DNA from: Eubacterium sp.
GTDB taxonomy: Bacteria; Bacillota; Clostridia; Oscillospirales; Acutalibacteraceae
Length of the DNA stretch: 24,972 nt
Reading direction: 5' to 3'
Assembly (NCBI GenBank): GCA_014465955.1
Contig: JACTVT010000032.1
Coordinates: forward strand, 1 to 24,972
Of the stretch, positions 21,275 to 24,972 are shown piece after piece; the first letter of the stretch is position 1; each line of letters starts with the position of its first letter. The translations under genes and the position numbers were made by a program. The notes under the pieces are model-generated. The model worked only from the letters and a program-made list of their open reading frames with translations, did not search any database and had not been told where the DNA came from.

Positions 21275-22708
21275 ATGGAATACAGTACAGTATGCGGTCT
21301 TGAAGTTCATACCGAACTTGCCACCAAAACAAAAATTTTCTGCTCCTGCTCAACAGAGTTCGGGGGCGAACCTAATACGCATGTTTGTGAAATCTGCTCG
21401 GGCATGCCGGGCACACTTCCCGTTTTAAACGAAAAAGTGCTTGAATTTGCAGTAAGAACAGGTCTTGCAACAAACTGCGAAATCACAATGTATAATAAGT
21501 TTGACAGAAAGAATTATTTTTACCCCGATCTGCCGAAGGCTTATCAGATAAGCCAGTTGTATCTCCCTATCTGCCGAAACGGTTATATTGAGATTAACGA
21601 CAGTATCAACGGCGGCAAAAAGAAAGTCAGAATTCACGAGATTCATATGGAAGAAGATGCAGGAAAACTTGTTCACGATGAATGGTCGGACTGCACGCTT
21701 GTAAACTACAACCGCTGCGGCGTTCCGCTTCTTGAAATTGTTTCAGAGCCTGATATTGCAAGTGCAGACGAGGCTGTTGAATATGTTCAGAAACTTCGTG
21801 AAATTCTTCAGTTCTGCGGTGTTTCCGACTGTAAAATGCAAGAGGGATCACTCCGTGCCGATGTAAATGTGTCTGTTATGGAAAAGGGCAGTACAGAGTT
21901 TGGCACAAGAACAGAAATGAAAAACATCAACTCATTCAAAGCGATTCATAATGCTATTGAAACTGAGTCGCAGAGGCAGATTGAACTTATTGAAGACGGC
22001 GGCACCGTTATTCAGGAAACAAGAAGATGGGACGATTCAAAGGGCTATTCTTATGCTATGAGAAGTAAGGAAGATGCACAGGATTATAAGTATTTTCCCG
22101 ATCCCGATTTACCTCCTGTTCAACTTACAGACGAGTATGTAAATAATATCCGCGAAAGTCTGCCCGAACTTCCCGAGGCTAAAAAAGAGCGTTATATGAG
22201 CGAGTTCGGACTTTCGGAATACGATACTTCAATGATTTGCTCGTCGGTTTCCTATGTTTCGCTTTTTGAAAGAACGGTTGAAATCACTAAGAATCCCAAG
22301 GACAGTGCAAACTGGATTATGGGCGAACTTATGAAAATGCTCAATGATACGCAGACTTTGCCTGAAAATATGGCGTTTGACAAGGATTCTCTCGGAGAGA
22401 TTATCAATATGTTGAACGGTAATAAAATCAGCCGTGATTCTGCTAAAAAAGTGTTTAAGGCAGTGTTTGAGGAAAATGTAAATCCTGCCGAATACGTTAA
22501 GGCAAACAATATGGAAATGGTGTCCGATACAGGCGCTATCAAGCCGATTGTTGAGGAAGTTATTGCAAATAATCCGAAGGCAGTTGCCGAGTATAAGGAA
22601 GGTAAGGAAAAAGCGATTGGCTTCCTTATCGGTCAGGCAATGCGTGCTCTTCGAGGCAAAGCCCCCGCAAGCGAAGTTACAAAAATTCTTAAAGAACTTT
22701 TAGGATAA
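21275..22708 (+). CDS. gatB: Asp/Glu-tRNA amidotransferase subunit B
   Basis: 477 aa from ATG 21275 (AAGGAGG upstream). An open frame from 21233 overlaps gatA and lacks such a site. GatB phosphorylates the misacylated Asp- or Glu-tRNA and amidates it. The cradle domain starts YSTVCGLEVHTELATKTK. The zinc site is Cys23-x-Cys25 and Cys38-xx-Cys41 (CEIC). Further marks are NKFDRKNYFYPDLPKAYQIS, EEDAGKLVH, YNRCGVPLLEIVSEPD, and MQEGSLRADVNVS. The helical and YqeY-like tail domain (about 330-477) ends ALRGKAPASEVTKILKELL and binds tRNA. A hairpin repeat and a strong terminator follow. Confidence 0.97.
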   Translation: MEYSTVCGLEVHTELATKTKIFCSCSTEFGGEPNTHVCEICSGMPGTLPVLNEKVLEFAVRTGLATNCEITMYNKFDRKNYFYPDLPKAYQISQLYLPICRNGYIEINDSINGGKKKVRIHEIHMEEDAGKLVHDEWSDCTLVNYNRCGVPLLEIVSEPDIASADEAVEYVQKLREILQFCGVSDCKMQEGSLRADVNVSVMEKGSTEFGTRTEMKNINSFKAIHNAIETESQRQIELIEDGGTVIQETRRWDDSKGYSYAMRSKEDAQDYKYFPDPDLPPVQLTDEYVNNIRESLPELPEAKKERYMSEFGLSEYDTSMICSSVSYVSLFERTVEITKNPKDSANWIMGELMKMLNDTQTLPENMAFDKDSLGEIINMLNGNKISRDSAKKVFKAVFEENVNPAEYVKANNMEMVSDTGAIKPIVEEVIANNPKAVAEYKEGKEKAIGFLIGQAMRALRGKAPASEVTKILKELLG

Positions 22709-22713
22709 ATAAT

Positions 22714-22741
22714 TGTAGGGAAGGGTTTCTGTACCCTCCCG
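22714..22741 (+). repeat. Hairpin repeat (variant with AAGGG)
   Basis: A 28-base copy starting TGTAGGGAAGGGTTTC and ending TACCCTCCCG, six bases after the gatB stop. It differs from the type copy at four positions, two of which weaken the stem to G-T or mismatch. It lies directly before the real terminator. Confidence 0.7.
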
Positions 22742-22747
22742 AATAAT

Positions 22748-22790
22748 AAAAAACGGTTGCTCCGATTAATTTCAGAGCAACCGTTTTTTT
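22748..22790. terminator. Strong bidirectional terminator between gatB and the PHP gene
   Basis: A 15-bp stem made of AAAAAA plus CGGTTGCTC (22748-22762) paired with GAGCAACCG plus TTTTTT (22775-22789), with a 12-base loop. The A and T runs make it symmetrical, so it can end the gatB transcript on plus and the PHP gene on minus, whose stop codon lies inside the T-run. Confidence 0.92.
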
Positions 22791-23565
22791 ATATATTTTT
22801 TGCTGTTATATCAAAATTTTCTATCGGCTTGATACCTAAATCATTAAGAAATTTTTTCATTTTATCAAGTCTTTTTTTGTCTGCATATACTTTAGGCTGG
22901 TGTGCGTCAAGGCCGATGATTACGGGGTTTCCTTCTTTTGCTACAAGTTTCCAAAAATCCGAATCAGGGTAATGCCGTTTGTCCCAAAAGCCTAAAAAGT
23001 TGCATTCAAGCGGTATGTTCAGTTTTTTTAATTCCTTAACAAATTCGCTCATTTTGTTTTTATAAATTTTCCTGCTGCCTGTAAAATGAATTAAATCGGG
23101 GTGAGCAAAATATGCAAATTCGCCTGTTTTTAAACCCTCTAATGTCTGGTTGATATATTTGTCAAGAGTATCAACGCTTTTCGTCTTGTGTCCGCAGTAA
23201 AATGCATCGTCATCAAATTCATTGTCGGTGAAATGCTGACCTAAAATGAGATAATCATAGTTAAAAGGCTTGATAAAATTCAGCAAATCTTCGAAAATCT
23301 GCGGATAGTATTCAACTTCAAATCCGAGGCGAATTGTAATTTTATCTTTATATTCTTTTTGCAGTGAACGAATACTGTTTACATAATTCTCGGTTTTGTC
23401 AAGCTCCATTCTGAAATCAGAGTAGTATTCAGTCGGAAAAGGGTAGGGCACGTGATCGGAAAAACCTATTTCTGTGTATCCTGCTTTTATTGCCGCCTCA
23501 ACGTAATCACGATCCGTGCCTTTTGCGTGGTGGCATCTGTAAGTATGTGTGTGAAAATTCTGCAT
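22789..23565 (-). CDS. PHP-family phosphoesterase, histidinol-phosphatase-like
   Basis: 258 aa. Its best-fitting role is L-histidinol phosphate phosphatase, the HisK/HisJ-type enzyme of histidine synthesis. PHP metal motifs are in order: HTHTYRCHHAKG (His5, His7), GFSDHVPYP (Asp37, His38), GFEVEYYP with a metal Glu, LGQHF, AHPDLIHF, and a C-terminal GLDAHQPK. PHP phosphatases bind two or three metals (Fe, Zn or Mn). The insertion pattern (YCGHKTKSVDTLDKYINQTL) is like the monofunctional histidinol phosphatase group. No other his gene is near, so another small phosphoester is possible. CAGGAGA precedes the ATG; the gene is divergent from spoVAD. Confidence 0.85.
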   Translation of the reverse strand: MQNFHTHTYRCHHAKGTDRDYVEAAIKAGYTEIGFSDHVPYPFPTEYYSDFRMELDKTENYVNSIRSLQKEYKDKITIRLGFEVEYYPQIFEDLLNFIKPFNYDYLILGQHFTDNEFDDDAFYCGHKTKSVDTLDKYINQTLEGLKTGEFAYFAHPDLIHFTGSRKIYKNKMSEFVKELKKLNIPLECNFLGFWDKRHYPDSDFWKLVAKEGNPVIIGLDAHQPKVYADKKRLDKMKKFLNDLGIKPIENFDITAKNI

Positions 23566-23641
23566 TGTTTTTCTCCTGAGGTCAATTGTCTTAATTTTCA
23601 GAATATATTATCGCACAAAATTCTGAAAAATCAAACAATAA

Positions 23642-23668
23642 TTGTAAATTTTTCGGTTAAGATATAAT
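23642..23668 (+). promoter_or_regulatory. Possible promoter of spoVAD
   Basis: TTGTAA and TATAAT with a 15-base spacer, just 12 bases before the spoVAD ATG; the AGGTG ribosome binding site lies between. Spacing is short for sigma-A. The spoVA genes of Bacillus are driven by sigma-G, and no clear sigma-G pair was found, so this is a weak call. Confidence 0.3.
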
Positions 23669-23680
23669 CGAGGTGTTTTT

Positions 23681-24682
23681 ATGAACATTAAAGGAAAAAC
23701 GATATTTTTTGATAATCCGCCTGTTATTGTCGGCAGTGCCGGCGTAGCAGGAAAAAAAGAGGGCGAAGGGCCTCTTGCGGATGATTTCGACGCCGTTTAT
23801 GAGGATACAACGATGGGCGAGGATTCTTATGAACTTTCGGAGTCTGCCATGCTTAATTCGGCACTCACAATGGCACTGAAAAATGCAAATACGCAAACTG
23901 AAGACGTTAATTTTGTCCTTTGCGGCGATTTGCTTGATCAGGGCGTTGCGAGTTCGTTCGCTGTTAAAGATTTAAACGTGCCGTTTATCGGACTTTTCGG
24001 TGCGTGTTCAACTATGGCGCTTTCGCTTTCGCTCGGCTCAATGCTTGTTGATGCAGGTGCAGACTGCGTTGCAGTGGGCGCTTCAAGCCATTTTTGCTCA
24101 TCTGAAAGACAATTCAGATTTCCTCTTGAATATGGTGGTCAACGACCGCCGACAGCGCAGAGAACAGTAACTGGATGCGGTGCCGCAATCGTTAAAAGTC
24201 AGGGCAGTGGTATTAAAATTAAAGCAACGTCAATCGGCACAATTTGCGACCTTGGTATAACAGATGCCAATAATATGGGTGCCGCCATGGCACCGGCTGC
24301 GGAAAAGACCATATTTGATTTTTTGCAGGATACGGGCACAAAGCCGAGTGATTATGATTTGATTTTAACGGGCGATTTGGGTTTTACGGGTTCCGAACTT
24401 CTTTATGAACTGCTTGAAAAAGAGCATAATGTGAACATCAGGGACTATCATAATGACTGCGGACTTATGATTTACAATCTCAAGGAGCAGGATGTCAACA
24501 GCGGCGGCTCAGGCTGCGGCTGCAGCGGTTCGGTGCTTTGCTCTCATATTTTTAAAAGAATGAAATCGGGCAGTCTGAAAAAAATTCTTTTTGTGGCAAC
24601 GGGTGCGCTTATGAGCCCCACATCAAACAAACAGGGAAGTCCGATTTTAGGCATTGCCCATGCCGTTTTGCTGGAGGTGTAG
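23681..24682 (+). CDS. spoVAD: Stage V sporulation protein AD
   Basis: 333 aa, close to the B. subtilis length. SpoVAD is part of the SpoVA channel that moves dipicolinic acid into the forespore and out during germination. The protein has a thiolase-like fold and binds dipicolinate. Family marks are VIVGSAGVAGKKEGEGPL near the N-terminus, DDFDAVYEDTTMGEDSYELS, GLFGACSTMALSLSLGSML with the thiolase-site Cys, VAVGASSHFCSSERQFRFPLEYGGQRPPTA in two parts, and YHNDCGLMIY; the C-terminus reads LFVATGALMSPTSNKQG, then IAHAVLLE. In most spore formers spoVAC is just upstream and spoVAE just downstream. Here neither is present; a PHP gene diverges upstream and a 49-aa peptide follows after one base. 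Confidence 0.93.
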   Translation: MNIKGKTIFFDNPPVIVGSAGVAGKKEGEGPLADDFDAVYEDTTMGEDSYELSESAMLNSALTMALKNANTQTEDVNFVLCGDLLDQGVASSFAVKDLNVPFIGLFGACSTMALSLSLGSMLVDAGADCVAVGASSHFCSSERQFRFPLEYGGQRPPTAQRTVTGCGAAIVKSQGSGIKIKATSIGTICDLGITDANNMGAAMAPAAEKTIFDFLQDTGTKPSDYDLILTGDLGFTGSELLYELLEKEHNVNIRDYHNDCGLMIYNLKEQDVNSGGSGCGCSGSVLCSHIFKRMKSGSLKKILFVATGALMSPTSNKQGSPILGIAHAVLLEV

Positions 24683-24683
24683 A

Positions 24684-24833
24684 ATGGATATTAAAAATAA
24701 CATCAAAACAATCGGTGCGTTTCGTAAAACAGTCGATGCGCTTTACACCATTGTAACCATTTTGCGAGTAATCGCCGTCGCATTTCTTGTCATTCAAACT
24801 GTGCTGCTTATCCTCAGTCCTGATAAATCTTAA
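24684..24833 (+). CDS. Small single-pass membrane peptide, 49 aa
   Basis: It starts one base after the spoVAD stop with an excellent GGAGGTG (24673-24679) inside the end of spoVAD, so it is almost surely translated with it. Sequence features: a basic N-terminus (KNNIKT, FRKT), then one hydrophobic helix from about residue 22 to 44 (ILRVIAVAFLVIQTVLLIL), and a short PDKS tail. It is not SpoVAE, which is about 115 residues or more with several membrane segments. I do not recognise a family. Its position suggests a role at the forespore membrane, but this is inference. A perfect 11-bp hairpin follows 39 bases after the stop. Confidence 0.65.
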   Translation: MDIKNNIKTIGAFRKTVDALYTIVTILRVIAVAFLVIQTVLLILSPDKS

Positions 24834-24872
24834 AAATTTCCTGCAACACTTTTCAATATAATTTATAAATGA

Positions 24873-24907
24873 TAATGACCGATGCACTATCGGTCATTAA
24901 TTATTTG
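24873..24907 (+). terminator. Hairpin terminator after the spoVAD unit
   Basis: A perfect 11-bp stem (TAATGACCGAT with ATCGGTCATTA, 24873-24899) and a five-base loop. The following ATTATTTG is only moderately T-rich, so efficiency is uncertain. Confidence 0.6.
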
Positions 24908-24914
24908 TAGATTT

Positions 24915-24942
24915 TTGTTCAAGTATATGATATTATGATAAT
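24915..24942 (+). promoter_or_regulatory. Possible promoter at the right edge
   Basis: TTGTTC and GATAAT with a 16-base spacer. A GGTG followed by ATG at 24969 in the last bases could be the start of the next gene, which lies outside the window. Confidence 0.35.
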
Positions 24943-24972
24943 ATAAAAATATTTGAATTGGTGTATTAATGT

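Overview
The window comes from a low-to-mid-GC, spore-forming Firmicute of class Clostridia, probably an Oscillospiraceae/Ruminococcaceae-type gut anaerobe. This is inferred from gene content and protein style: spore genes (cotJA, cotJB, ypeB, spoVAD), a secreted endo-arabinanase, a dockerin-like repeat in a secreted protein, glycogen/maltodextrin enzymes, strong AGGAGG-type ribosome binding sites, and many short GC-rich hairpin repeats between genes. No 16S gene or other taxonomic anchor is present. I saw no tRNA, rRNA, CRISPR array, transposase, integrase or phage gene.

Layout. 1-446: the 3' end of one unidentified gene, then nested hairpin repeats. 447-892 (minus): cotJA-cotJB, with no cotJC next to them. 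1062-3707 (plus): a MazF/EndoA-type toxin without an adjacent antitoxin, dUTPase, and a lipoprotein endo-1,5-alpha-L-arabinanase (GH43). 3793-5658 (plus): a strong promoter, ribosomal protein S21 (58 aa), an internal terminator, then aroQ, efp and a Cys/Asp-rich zinc-ribbon protein. 5681-7437 (plus): a secreted protein ending in one dockerin-like repeat, a cluster of hairpin repeats, and an unknown 146-aa protein. 7530-9258 (minus): ypeB followed by a small Ala/Asp-rich repeat lipoprotein. 9404-12895 (plus): proB-proA and a polysaccharide flippase. 12924-17442 (plus): glycogen phosphorylase with a Lys-rich tail and a GH13 maltodextrin hydrolase. 17443-17632: hairpin repeats, including a MITE-like palindrome. 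17633-22708 (plus): aspS-gatC-gatA-gatB. 22789-23565 (minus): a PHP-family histidinol-phosphatase-like enzyme. 23681-24833 (plus): spoVAD and a 49-aa membrane peptide.

How the genes work together. Most of the window is ordinary chromosomal housekeeping. Clear functional units are proline synthesis (proBA), storage-glucan breakdown (glgP plus GH13), and tRNA-dependent amide aminoacyl-tRNA synthesis. In the last, a probably non-discriminating AspRS is encoded next to the GatCAB amidotransferase that would correct its Asp-tRNA(Asn) product. I found no complete novel system. The points most worth a second look are the hairpin-repeat family (about eight copies), the MITE-like element, the Lys-rich tail of glycogen phosphorylase, the Asp-Cys cluster protein after efp, the 21-bp-repeat lipoprotein behind ypeB, and the 49-aa peptide behind spoVAD.
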